NCBI GenBank assembly: GCA_016788165.1
Contig: JAEUTH010000016.1
Coordinates: forward strand, 28,454 to 92,453
DNA from: Bacteroidia bacterium
GTDB lineage: Bacteria > Bacteroidota > Bacteroidia > AKYH767-A > OLB10
Length of the DNA: 64,000 bases
Direction: 5' to 3'
Made by a program: the position numbers and the translations under genes. The notes below the pieces were generated by a model. The model did not search any database, had not been told where the DNA came from, and saw only the letters and a list, made by a program, of their open reading frames with translations. The stretch's first letter is position 1. Every line of letters begins with the position of its first letter. Shown piece by piece: positions 1 to 9,554 of the stretch.

Positions 1-7
1 ATCAGCT

Positions 8-1621
8 ATGAAAAAAACAATTCTGATATGCATGGCTGCAATTGCTTTTACAGCATGCGAAAAAAATTTCGATACTATTAATTCAAACCCCAATGGTTTT
101 ACAACTGCCAGCGATGGATCGTTGTTTAATGCCGCTATCAAATCATTAAATTTTGGATGGAATGAGCAACTGTATGTAAACGTATCGGTATTATATAAAG
201 AAACACAACTAACAGCCTTACCGCAAGTAAGATGGAACAATTACACCTTAGGGACTGAAGAAATATGGAGTAACTATTACACAACGTTACCTAATTTTCG
301 TGAACTCGAAAAAAGATTTGCCGCCTACGATACTACACAAGCCGAAATATTAAATATGATGGCAATGGAAAAAACATTGCTGGCATTAAAAACTTTTAAA
401 GTTACCGATATGTTTGGCGATGTGCCATTTAGCCAGGCCGGTTACGGTTTTCAAGATGTAAATGGACTTCGGCCAGCATTTGATGCACAAGAATCTATTT
501 ACAAAAAACTGCTTACCGATTTAGCCTGGGCTGATGCTCATTTTAATGCCAACGGTGTAATTAACGAACCTTTTATCAGTTTTAAAAAGTTTGACAATCT
601 GTTTCAAGGCGACATAAAAAAATGGCGCAAGCTTGCCAATTCATTGCGTTTACGTTATGCCATACGTATGGTAAATAAAGAGCCTGCACTTGCCGGTAGC
701 ATCGTTAAAGAAATTATTGACAGTAACAAACCTTGTTTCGGAGTAAATGATTTTGGCCAATTGGTAACCGACCATCAAGAGTGTGCAGCCATATATCCGT
801 TTCAGGTTGGATTTAGAAATGAAAGTAAAGGCTGGTCGTTTAACGAGTCAAAAGATTCAAGATTGGGTACTACTTTTTGGCAACTCATTGCCACGCACGA
901 TAGCGCTGATGGAAGTGGCATATTTGACCCACGTGCTTATTACTTTTTCGAAACCAATAACAACAATAAATGGGTACCCTACCCCAATGCACCTGCAACT
1001 ACAATTCCAACTGATGGTGGCATTCCTTATGAATACCAACGCGATGTAGTTTACAGCATAAAAGGTGCTACCTGCCTGTACTCGCCCTTAAATTATTATT
1101 TGGTTCGCGATATGGACTTTCAGCCTGATATTTTTATAACCGGAGCCGAAGTTTTGTTTTTACGAGCCGAAGCATATATGCGCGGCATTGGTGTAACTAA
1201 AGATGTGGGTATGGCCACTACAGCATTTTTAGATGGCATTCAGTTTTCATTAAATTTTTGGCAACAGGTAATGCAGCGTTCTAAATTACCAATGGGTACA
1301 ACATTTGCCACTAATATAACAGTGCCTTCAAATTTGTCATTTATTTCAGTTCAAAATAATCTGAAATTTTTTAGCGGTACCGAACAACAACAATTGCAGG
1401 AAATATATGCACAACAATGGATAGACTTTATACGTCAGCCGCAAGAAGCATGGGCATTAGCCAGACGTACGCAACAAACACCACGGCAAGGCACTACACC
1501 CATGCAAGTAAACCGCTTTAGCATACCACCTATCGAAGCAGCCTATAATCAGGCCAACTGGTTGCAAGCAATTGGCAGCTCAGGCGATTATTTAAACACA
1601 AAGGTTTGGTGGATGAATTAG
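8..1621 (+). CDS. SusD/RagB-family outer-membrane lipoprotein
   Basis: This is a 537-residue surface lipoprotein of the SusD/RagB type, the glycan- or peptide-binding lid that works with a SusC TonB-dependent channel. The signal peptide ends in a lipobox (FTAC, Cys17), followed by the asparagine-rich stretch common in SusD proteins. The motif around residues 130-140 (KVTDMFGDVPFSQA) and the alpha-helical TPR-like body fit the SusD_2/SusD-like families. The ATG at 8 gives a clean signal peptide. A SusC partner would be expected immediately upstream, just outside the window. The PNGase F-like gene follows on the same strand after 72 bases, so the substrate may be glycoprotein or its glycans. 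The substrate is inference; the family call is firm. Confidence 0.9.
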   Translation: MKKTILICMAAIAFTACEKNFDTINSNPNGFTTASDGSLFNAAIKSLNFGWNEQLYVNVSVLYKETQLTALPQVRWNNYTLGTEEIWSNYYTTLPNFRELEKRFAAYDTTQAEILNMMAMEKTLLALKTFKVTDMFGDVPFSQAGYGFQDVNGLRPAFDAQESIYKKLLTDLAWADAHFNANGVINEPFISFKKFDNLFQGDIKKWRKLANSLRLRYAIRMVNKEPALAGSIVKEIIDSNKPCFGVNDFGQLVTDHQECAAIYPFQVGFRNESKGWSFNESKDSRLGTTFWQLIATHDSADGSGIFDPRAYYFFETNNNNKWVPYPNAPATTIPTDGGIPYEYQRDVVYSIKGATCLYSPLNYYLVRDMDFQPDIFITGAEVLFLRAEAYMRGIGVTKDVGMATTAFLDGIQFSLNFWQQVMQRSKLPMGTTFATNITVPSNLSFISVQNNLKFFSGTEQQQLQEIYAQQWIDFIRQPQEAWALARRTQQTPRQGTTPMQVNRFSIPPIEAAYNQANWLQAIGSSGDYLNTKVWWMN

Positions 1622-1693
1622 AATAATTAAAAATGTAACAGTTACTATATAGCACAAATTAAATTTTCACAAACAACTTTAATATTTATAACA

Positions 1694-4186
1694 ATGAAAC
1701 AATTTACTTTAAAAATTTATGCATTGCTTCTCACCTGTTTGTTAAGCACACAAATGCAGGCACAATCCAATCAATATCTCGACTTTGATGGTGTTGACGA
1801 TTTTGTTACCACCAACAACGCTTCGGCATTAATAGCAGGTGCCCCGGGTTATACCATGACAGGTTGGTTTTACTGCAATGCACTGTCATACGGCCAGGGT
1901 ATGATGGGCTTGCGCGCTACGTCATGCGGTTTTTACATGATCATGCTTAACAATGGTGTTATCGAATGTCGTTATGTAAACTCAAACAATACTTTGTTTC
2001 AATATGTAACGCCCAGTTTTACTGTAGTACCGCAAACATGGCAACATTATGCATGGGTATTTGATGGCAGCAATGTGCGCTTATACCTTAATGGTACACA
2101 ATTGGGCAGTGCCACTGCCAATGGTGTAATTACAAATACAACAACACAATTTGCCATTGGTAAAAGTATTTTAAGTGGGTTTAACTTTGTTTACAACGGT
2201 AGGATTGACGAAGTTACCCTATGGAATAAAGCTTTATCGGCTACCGAAATTCAAGACATGATAGCCAATGAGTTAACCGGTACCGAACCTAATTTACAAC
2301 TTTATTATAAATTTAATCAGGGCATACCCGGTGGCAACAACACCAGCATACCTAGCGTTGTTAGCGAAGTAAATTCACCGTTGTACGATGGTAACTTCAA
2401 TAACTTTTTATTGGATGGCCCAAACTCTAACTTTAACGGTACCGTTAACAACAGTTTTCAAGCAATATCATTTCCGCAAATTGCACCACAACTAATTTCT
2501 ACGCCATCAATTACTTTAAATGCAACTGCATCATCGGGCTTACCGGTAAGCTATACCGTTGTATCAGGCCCGGCTACTGTAAATGGTAATGTACTTTCAT
2601 TAACCGGTGCAGGAACCGTTGTTGTAGCTGCCGACCAGGCAGGTAATGCGCAATATAACCCTGCAGTACAAGTGGTAAATACTTTTGATGTATTAGACCC
2701 TGCAACAACAACACCAACCATCGAAGCACGTAATCCGATTGATGCTACCAATGTTTACATGTCGTCACTATCGGCAATTGATTTGGCAGCCATTGTTACC
2801 ATTGTACATCCAAGTTTATTTAATGTTCAAAATGTTTCTTTTGTTATAAATGGCAATACCATACCGGCTACCAATCATGGTAACGATCATTATACAGCTA
2901 TATGGACACCACCGGCTTATGGCCCACAAACCATACAAATTGTAAGTACCAGTAATTACAATGCCACCAGTAGTGTTACACTTAATATAAATGTAGTAGC
3001 GCCTGTTGCAAACTTAGATAGCGTGCAAGCATTTAGCGGTATTATAATTGACAGCAGCACACCTTCTAAAACCGTTGAAGGCATATTACCAACTTATGTA
3101 GATGCTTATGATAGCGTAATGGCTGTACTTACGGTTACCTGCCCTCCGGGTGGCTGTGGCCCCTGGGATAGAGTTGCCAGTATTGATGCACGTGGCAAGG
3201 ATGGCAAATGGTTTGAAATTATACGTTACATAACACCTTATGGCGTTGCATGCACGCATAAGATTAACCTGATGGATTATGCATCATTGCTGCAAGGTAA
3301 AGTAACTTTTAGGGTTAACTGCGCTACTTTAGATAATGGCTTTTCTTATGCATTGCGTTTCGATTTTAAAGAAGGTACACCACAATACAAATACAGCCGT
3401 GTAACGCAAGTTTGGAAAGATGTTTATCCTTTTGGTGATATGGCCAATTTACAACCTGTACCTGCATACAATCATACTTATTGGGCAGGTGCCGTAGCCA
3501 GCAAATTAAAATTGGTAAGTACAGGTCATGGTTGGGGTAGTTTAAACACCGGCAATGCTGCCGAATTTTATAATGCTACACATAACATAGCGGTAAATGG
3601 AGCCAATACCTTTGTGCAAAACAACTGGACAATTTGTTCGCCAAACCCCGATGCATGCTCGCCACAGAATGGTACCTGGACTTACAACCGTGCAGGCTGG
3701 TGCCCGGGCGCAATAGCACGCCCGTTTGATTATGATTTAACGCCTTATGTAGCTGCCGGTAATTTGGCATTAGGCTATCAGTTTCAAACAAGCTATACTG
3801 ACCAATGCCATCCCAATAACCCCAACTGTATTACTGGTACTACCTGTGCCGATTGTGCAGATGGATTTAATCCTATTTTAGATGTTAACTGCAACCTGAT
3901 TACTTATTTTAATAATGCAACCTATTTAAGTGTTGATGAAATAAACAGCACCATGCTTAATGTTTATCCAAACCCATCAAAAGGCATATTTAATTTAAAT
4001 CAAACAGCTAAAAACTATGAAGCTTTTGATGTGCAGATTTTCGATTTAGTAGGTAATGTGATTAAATCGTTTGCCTGGGAAGGTAACAGCATGGCTTTAG
4101 ATTTAAGTACCTATGCAAAAGGTATTTATATTTTAAAAGCACAAAACACAAAAACACTATCGGTAAAACGATTGGTAATTCAATAA
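1694..4186 (+). CDS. Secreted LamG + peptide-N-glycosidase F-like protein with T9SS tail
   Basis: This 830-residue secreted protein has a signal peptide ending around residue 23 (MQAQS), a LamG/concanavalin-like domain at about 27-210, Ig-like filler, a PNGase F-like region at about 450-760, and a T9SS sorting tail from about residue 755 (NVYPNPSKG, ending KRLVIQ). PNGase F removes N-glycans from glycoproteins by hydrolysing the Asn side-chain amide. The match is clear at CGPWDR followed by FEIIRYITPYG, and at NRAGWCPG. Asp492 in WDR and Glu624 in AAEFYN sit where the catalytic Asp60 and Glu206 of the Elizabethkingia enzyme fall, by my recollection of that sequence. The third acidic residue (Glu118) has no obvious counterpart. 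It probably acts at or beyond the outer membrane, with the SusD lipoprotein next to it. Confidence 0.85.
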   Translation: MKQFTLKIYALLLTCLLSTQMQAQSNQYLDFDGVDDFVTTNNASALIAGAPGYTMTGWFYCNALSYGQGMMGLRATSCGFYMIMLNNGVIECRYVNSNNTLFQYVTPSFTVVPQTWQHYAWVFDGSNVRLYLNGTQLGSATANGVITNTTTQFAIGKSILSGFNFVYNGRIDEVTLWNKALSATEIQDMIANELTGTEPNLQLYYKFNQGIPGGNNTSIPSVVSEVNSPLYDGNFNNFLLDGPNSNFNGTVNNSFQAISFPQIAPQLISTPSITLNATASSGLPVSYTVVSGPATVNGNVLSLTGAGTVVVAADQAGNAQYNPAVQVVNTFDVLDPATTTPTIEARNPIDATNVYMSSLSAIDLAAIVTIVHPSLFNVQNVSFVINGNTIPATNHGNDHYTAIWTPPAYGPQTIQIVSTSNYNATSSVTLNINVVAPVANLDSVQAFSGIIIDSSTPSKTVEGILPTYVDAYDSVMAVLTVTCPPGGCGPWDRVASIDARGKDGKWFEIIRYITPYGVACTHKINLMDYASLLQGKVTFRVNCATLDNGFSYALRFDFKEGTPQYKYSRVTQVWKDVYPFGDMANLQPVPAYNHTYWAGAVASKLKLVSTGHGWGSLNTGNAAEFYNATHNIAVNGANTFVQNNWTICSPNPDACSPQNGTWTYNRAGWCPGAIARPFDYDLTPYVAAGNLALGYQFQTSYTDQCHPNNPNCITGTTCADCADGFNPILDVNCNLITYFNNATYLSVDEINSTMLNVYPNPSKGIFNLNQTAKNYEAFDVQIFDLVGNVIKSFAWEGNSMALDLSTYAKGIYILKAQNTKTLSVKRLVIQ

Positions 4187-4234
4187 GTTCTGCTTTCGTA
4201 TTACATTAAGTAATACTTGAATATTTATTTAGTA

Positions 4235-4270
4235 AACAAGCCCCGTAATAATTACGGGGCTTGTTTGTTT
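4235..4270. terminator. Bidirectional intrinsic terminator
   Basis: A perfect 15-bp inverted repeat (AACAAGCCCCGTAAT and its complement around one central base) with T-rich flank lies between the convergent genes ending at 4186 and 4348. It can serve both strands. Confidence 0.85.
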
Positions 4271-4347
4271 GTAACTAAACTGGCGCTATTTCAAACCTTT
4301 TATTAGAAGCATTGCCACATTATTTTCAATACTTAAAAACAATCTTG

Positions 4348-7068
4348 CTATTGTTTGATAAAACTTTTCGACCAACGTTTATTGCCTTTAATTGCATTAA
4401 CATAGTACAACCCAATAGGCAATTTACTTACATTAATTTTTAAGTGTTCGTCCGGTTTTAATTGCATCACAATTTGTCCGTTTTGGTTTACGATACTAAC
4501 CTGCTCTGTTTTATTTAAGGATGCATCAGTTATATTTACTTCTAACCAATCGGTAACGGGGTTAGGCATTAGCGAAATACCATTTTCTTTAAGTTGTGCA
4601 ATGGCTGCCACATTATTGTTGGTTATTTTGGTTGTAAATATTCCGCCACCATGAGTAGCAATTGCCAGCATTCCATCGGCAACCCTATAGTCCATCATAT
4701 TAACCACATTGCTGCCAATAGTATTTACACCTTGTTTTGTCCAAACCGTAGCCGGTGCTATCAGGGTGTCGGTAGCAAACAAGCCCACACTGGTACCCAC
4801 TAAATAAACAGTGCCATTGCTAACTGGTGCAATGGTAGCCCAGCGGCAACTTGGGCCATTGCCACTGCCTGTTGCAGTTTGTTCTAAATTACCGCCACAA
4901 CGCGCCCAGGTGCTTCCTCCATCTTTACTAAATGCCAAACTATAAATGTTATAGTTGCTCAACACAACCATAATTTCGTCAGCGTTTTGCGGATTAACGG
5001 CAATACAGGTAACGTAACCCGTACCTGCAGGTAATACATTGGCCGGTATATTTAATAATGTGGCAGTAGGGCTTCCTGTATGTGCATTATCAATCCTAAA
5101 AACTTTACGCTTGTTGGTACCATAGTAAACACGATGTGCAGGTACGGTTGATGCAGCTACAGCAGTTATTAACTCGCCTGCAGTAGTTAGTGTATCGGTA
5201 AAATAGGTCCAGTTTGTATTTTGTTTGTTCCAGGTGTTGTTAGTTGGCAAAGCCGATAAATCGCTGTTGCGATACAACCTCCGGCCTGCTGTCAAATACA
5301 TAATGTTGTTATTGTTCGGATCTAAAGTAAATGGATTACTCCACTGGTAATCGGCCCCATCAACCGGATCGATACGTGTGTATGCCAAAACATTTCCATT
5401 AGCGTCCACATCGGTTTTAACAGTGGATCCCAATTGTTGGCTCATATAATAATGGCCCGTATTGCTTATGGCACAATAAGCTCCATCGCCTCCCAAGCTG
5501 TGTATCCAAGGTGTGTTTGGATTATTGCTGTTGGTGTACCAGGTGCCATTATCTTGTAAGCCCCCAATAACTATATCGTTGTTAGCCGCGCCATGATCAA
5601 TAGCCAAGGCATAAAATTGAGAAGTGGTGTAATTGGAATTAATAAAATTCCATTGCACATTAGTAGCTAAACCATCAGTAGTTTTAGAAATACCACCATC
5701 GCTGCAACTAAACATTACCGATGGATTAGATGGCAGAAAAGCCAGGTTATGCTGATCGGGATGATGCCCCGGATATTCGTATTGGTTTGCAAAAACAATG
5801 GGCATGGTGCTGTTGGCTTGGTATCCGCCAATTAAGGTGGTGTTAAGCGAATCGGCAAAAGCTGTTGTACTTCTGTAAATATTGGTACCGCATACAAAAA
5901 CTACATTACTGTTACCGGGCATTACGCGAACAGCCATATCATATCCGTTTTGTGTAGCCATTAAATTAAAGGTATTACCGGCATCGGGCAAATTGGCCGA
6001 CAAATTTGTCCACACGCCACCTGCACCCTGGCCATTACCGCTTATGTATTCATACTTGTATAAGCTTGTCCATTCATCGCCAAAATAATAAGTGTACTTA
6101 CCATTGTTTGGCGTAGCAGCAAAAAAGTAAACTACATTTTCATTATTTGGATCAATACCAATTACAATTCTATCATAAGTGGCGGGGAAACCAGCCGGTA
6201 AAATGTTTACAAAGCCAATACCTCCAACCGATCGGTAAATACCTTTAGATGCACCATCGCTACTAAGTGTGCCATAAACTACACCTGTTGAAGTAACAGC
6301 AACGTCTGTAAAATAACTTTGATTGGTACTACTGCCTAAAGCATAACTCCAAGTATTGCCGCCATCAGTTGTTTTGTAAATGGCACCATAAACGGCTGCA
6401 TATAATTTGGTTTGAACGGTATCCGACTTGTCGAAAGCCAGGTTCCAGCCTACTTCCCAATTGCTGTTAAAACCCTGAGGCGAGTTTTGGTTGGTGGCAC
6501 TTAACCCACTCCATGTTAAGCCGCCATCTGTTGATTTATACAAACCATTGCCCAAATAAAAAGCGCCTGCTGCACTTGCCGAAGTTCCATAACCTTCACC
6601 GGTTTGGAAATACCAATCCTGCGTATGGCCCGGCCTTGTATCCTGTACTATTGAAATTACACCCTGAAAGCCATTAACATCGCCCACCTTAGTCCAGTTA
6701 TTTCCGCCATCGGTTGTGCGATACACACCACCCGAAACACCGGCAGCAAGCATAATGTTTTCATTGGTAACATCAATAGCCAGTGCACGTGTGCGGCCAC
6801 CTAAATTATTAGGCCCCATTAATGTAAAGTTTACGGCACTACTTGCTTTATATAATGCATCGCTGGGTAAAGTATTTGCATAAGTTATTTCACGCATGCG
6901 CATAAAAGGTGGTATCCGGCCTGTTGCCGGATCGCATAAACGGGCTAACTCATACCTTACACGTTGTCGGCTTTCAATAGCGCCTGCAGGTGCAGGCGCT
7001 GTTGTTTTACATTGCCAGATAACTACGCTTGTAAAAACAGATACGAACAGGAGAATAAAATTTTTCAT
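4348..7068 (-). CDS. BNR/sortilin-like beta-propeller protein with T9SS tail
   Basis: This is a 906-residue exported protein. After an N-terminal export signal it carries repeated Asp-box/BNR motifs of the form S/T-x-DGGxTW (for example YRTTDGGNNW, YKSTDGGLTW, YKTTDGGNTW, SKDGGSTW), the hallmark of sialidase/sortilin-type propellers. The C-terminal 80 or so residues form a T9SS sorting domain (SLMPNPVTDW, ending SKSFIKQ). A cysteine at residue 20 follows Trp-Gln, a poor lipobox, so lipidation is doubtful. The catalytic residues of sialidases are not evident, so enzymatic activity cannot be assigned; a binding or scaffold role is as likely. The gene lies 58 bases downstream of the M1 peptidase gene on the same strand and may be cotranscribed with it. 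Confidence 0.85.
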   Translation of the reverse strand: MKNFILLFVSVFTSVVIWQCKTTAPAPAGAIESRQRVRYELARLCDPATGRIPPFMRMREITYANTLPSDALYKASSAVNFTLMGPNNLGGRTRALAIDVTNENIMLAAGVSGGVYRTTDGGNNWTKVGDVNGFQGVISIVQDTRPGHTQDWYFQTGEGYGTSASAAGAFYLGNGLYKSTDGGLTWSGLSATNQNSPQGFNSNWEVGWNLAFDKSDTVQTKLYAAVYGAIYKTTDGGNTWSYALGSSTNQSYFTDVAVTSTGVVYGTLSSDGASKGIYRSVGGIGFVNILPAGFPATYDRIVIGIDPNNENVVYFFAATPNNGKYTYYFGDEWTSLYKYEYISGNGQGAGGVWTNLSANLPDAGNTFNLMATQNGYDMAVRVMPGNSNVVFVCGTNIYRSTTAFADSLNTTLIGGYQANSTMPIVFANQYEYPGHHPDQHNLAFLPSNPSVMFSCSDGGISKTTDGLATNVQWNFINSNYTTSQFYALAIDHGAANNDIVIGGLQDNGTWYTNSNNPNTPWIHSLGGDGAYCAISNTGHYYMSQQLGSTVKTDVDANGNVLAYTRIDPVDGADYQWSNPFTLDPNNNNIMYLTAGRRLYRNSDLSALPTNNTWNKQNTNWTYFTDTLTTAGELITAVAASTVPAHRVYYGTNKRKVFRIDNAHTGSPTATLLNIPANVLPAGTGYVTCIAVNPQNADEIMVVLSNYNIYSLAFSKDGGSTWARCGGNLEQTATGSGNGPSCRWATIAPVSNGTVYLVGTSVGLFATDTLIAPATVWTKQGVNTIGSNVVNMMDYRVADGMLAIATHGGGIFTTKITNNNVAAIAQLKENGISLMPNPVTDWLEVNITDASLNKTEQVSIVNQNGQIVMQLKPDEHLKINVSKLPIGLYYVNAIKGNKRWSKSFIKQ

Positions 7069-7126
7069 TTTGATTTTGTTTATAACTACACTAATTTATA
7101 AGATTAAAATAATGGTTTTGCCTTTA

Positions 7127-9529
7127 CTAATTATCGTTAACTAGTAAACTTTCTGTTACTTGCTTTTTACCACTAATCAATACAACATGATAAACGCCTG
7201 CCGGCCATTGACTTAAATCTTGTTTAATAAATGGCTGGTGTTGAAACACATCGTGTTGCGCTACACAAATACCTTTCGAATTAAAAATCTGTAACAAGCC
7301 CTTACCATTCATCAATTTATCGAAAGTTATTTCGCAAGAAACACCGGCTGGGTTGGGTGCAATTTTTAATATGGGTTTTGTTTCAATATCATTTATTAGT
7401 GAAACCGTATAATCACGTAAGCCCCAGGCATACTCGCCTTTAAGCAATGTATCGCAGGTGGCACTTCCTACTTTATCGGTTTTGTTGGCTCCATAATTAA
7501 AAGTTACACCGGTTACAATTTGCCAGTCGGTTGCAGTGTTGCTTCTATATAATAACACCAGGCTATCTTCAGATGCAGTAATAAAACTATTATCAATATA
7601 ACCCAGGGTGCCACTATTACTACCGTTGTAGCTAAACTCGGCTTTGGTTAAAAAACCGTTGCTCCACAATCCATCAGCCTTCCAATAATGATAATCGCTA
7701 ATTTTTATACCGGGTGCCTGCATTTTAAATCCATCGGGCGCAACCCAATGGTGTTCGATACGAACGGTGTTAGTTGCGCTACCTGCATGTGTTACATTTA
7801 GTTTTACATTGGTTTCGGGCATCAATACAGCACCGGTATTGTTTACGTTTACTTCAAAATCGCTAATGGCATCGCTAATTTTTTCGGCACGGTCAACGGC
7901 TATCCATGTTGCATTAAAAGGCAGTACAACCGTAAAAGTATTTAAGTTGCTATCACAGATAACTGTAACCGTTGTATCGTTAATGCCATCGGTAAAACGC
8001 AAATCAACTGGCATTTTATAAATATGATTATTGCCTTTACTTCTTTGTCGCAGGTATAACTGATAATTAATGCTACCACTATTTGAAGTCTGAACAGAGT
8101 CAATACTAAAATGTGGGAAACCGGGCGTAAACACCCAATCGTCAAAAAAGCGTTGCATGTTAATGCCGCTGCTTTGGGTTAAATTATCGCGTAAATTGTA
8201 TGAGTTGCTATGGTTATAAGCCAAAGTATTCAGGTGATATTTGCAACCATTAAAAAAAGCACTATCGCCCATATAGTTACGAAGTGTATGCACGGCATCA
8301 GCACCCTTCTTATAAACTGTAGTACCATAAGTATAAGCATGTGGCACATTTACAAAAGGCAAATAACTGCCATCTTCAATATGTGCAAACTGCAATACTT
8401 TTCGGTGGTTGTTGCGTATCCAGTCTTTATAAGCTGTTTGCCCGTAAACAACTTCTTTCATAAACGCTTCGTTGTAAGAAGCCCAACCTTCGTTAAGCCA
8501 CATATCGCCTGCTGTTTCGCAAGTTACTTTATCGCCCCACCACATGTGCGCCAATTCATGTGCCCACAAAGTTTCGTAATTTAATAAGCCATTTATGTAT
8601 GCTGCACCAATGGTTATTTGCGATGCATGTTCCATAGCACCCGAATTAAATGGCACCATACTATAACCCACTTTATCAAATGGATAGGGGCCATAGGCAT
8701 TAATAAAACCATTTAGCACCTGTGGTAAATGTTGAAATGAAATCAAGGCATTTGCCGTATCGTTAGGTAATAACGCCAACTCGACCGGAATACCGTTTAT
8801 ATTTTGTTGCAACGTATAAAACGGAGCTACAGCCATACACACTAAATAGGTTGGTATGGTTTGGGGTTGATGCCAATGCCATTGCTTTCGTCCATCGGGT
8901 AATGTTAAGGTGTTTTGTAAGGTACCGTTACAAAATGCTTTTGCATTTGCAGGTGTGTTTATGTAAAAATTATAGGTAGCACGATCGGTAAAATTATCAA
9001 TACAGGGATACCACATTTTACCAACATTATGCGGGTTTGAAGCAAAGCCAACACCTAAATTAAAAACATAACTGCCGCTAAAATAAAAACCACCCCAGCC
9101 TGATGCATCTTGTTTGGGATTTCCATTATAATAAACTGTTACTATGGTAGTATCACCTGCCATAAGCGGTGTTACTACATTAATCCGCAATACGGTATCG
9201 TTACAGGTAAAACCGGATACATTAGTGCCCACAACACTATCAACTGTAAGTTTCAACAAATCAAGTGGTATGCTGCTTACATTGTTTTGTTTACAAACAA
9301 CCGTTAATTGTGTATGCGCTACAATACTTTTGGCAGTGTAGTTTATCGTATCAATAAATATATTGTAATGTGCAATGTGAATGGTATCGCCTGTATTACC
9401 ATAAACTTTTGTTGCTGCAGGTTTGTGTTTGTTAAGTTGACAAGGCGAAATTTCTTGCGCAAAAACAAAGTGTAATTGCAAGCAGCAACAAACAAGGCTT
9501 CCAATAAAAAATTTAAAAATGTATTTCAT
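7127..9529 (-). CDS. Secreted M1-family zinc aminopeptidase with T9SS tail
   Basis: This is an 800-residue secreted metalloaminopeptidase of family M1 (gluzincin). A signal peptide (cleavage near residue 24, VFAQ) is followed by the N-terminal beta-saddle. The exopeptidase motif GAMEH is at residues 297-301, and the zinc motif HELAH at 324-328 is followed by the third ligand Glu347 with the canonical 18-residue spacing. All catalytic residues are present. The C-terminus carries a T9SS sorting domain (KIAPNPAG, then VYHVVLISGKKQ), so it is exported to the surface or medium and probably trims peptides for uptake. It sits among other secreted degradative genes and 25 bases downstream of the MFS transporter gene, a possible product-uptake partner. 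Confidence 0.93.
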   Translation of the reverse strand: MKYIFKFFIGSLVCCCLQLHFVFAQEISPCQLNKHKPAATKVYGNTGDTIHIAHYNIFIDTINYTAKSIVAHTQLTVVCKQNNVSSIPLDLLKLTVDSVVGTNVSGFTCNDTVLRINVVTPLMAGDTTIVTVYYNGNPKQDASGWGGFYFSGSYVFNLGVGFASNPHNVGKMWYPCIDNFTDRATYNFYINTPANAKAFCNGTLQNTLTLPDGRKQWHWHQPQTIPTYLVCMAVAPFYTLQQNINGIPVELALLPNDTANALISFQHLPQVLNGFINAYGPYPFDKVGYSMVPFNSGAMEHASQITIGAAYINGLLNYETLWAHELAHMWWGDKVTCETAGDMWLNEGWASYNEAFMKEVVYGQTAYKDWIRNNHRKVLQFAHIEDGSYLPFVNVPHAYTYGTTVYKKGADAVHTLRNYMGDSAFFNGCKYHLNTLAYNHSNSYNLRDNLTQSSGINMQRFFDDWVFTPGFPHFSIDSVQTSNSGSINYQLYLRQRSKGNNHIYKMPVDLRFTDGINDTTVTVICDSNLNTFTVVLPFNATWIAVDRAEKISDAISDFEVNVNNTGAVLMPETNVKLNVTHAGSATNTVRIEHHWVAPDGFKMQAPGIKISDYHYWKADGLWSNGFLTKAEFSYNGSNSGTLGYIDNSFITASEDSLVLLYRSNTATDWQIVTGVTFNYGANKTDKVGSATCDTLLKGEYAWGLRDYTVSLINDIETKPILKIAPNPAGVSCEITFDKLMNGKGLLQIFNSKGICVAQHDVFQHQPFIKQDLSQWPAGVYHVVLISGKKQVTESLLVNDN

Positions 9530-9554
9530 TTTTCTGTATTTAAAAAGGTATTTA

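Noticed and set aside
8210..8584. A 124-residue plus-strand ORF opposite the M1 peptidase catalytic region
   Set aside because: It is antisense to the HExxH zinc-motif region of a complete enzyme and has no recognisable motif.
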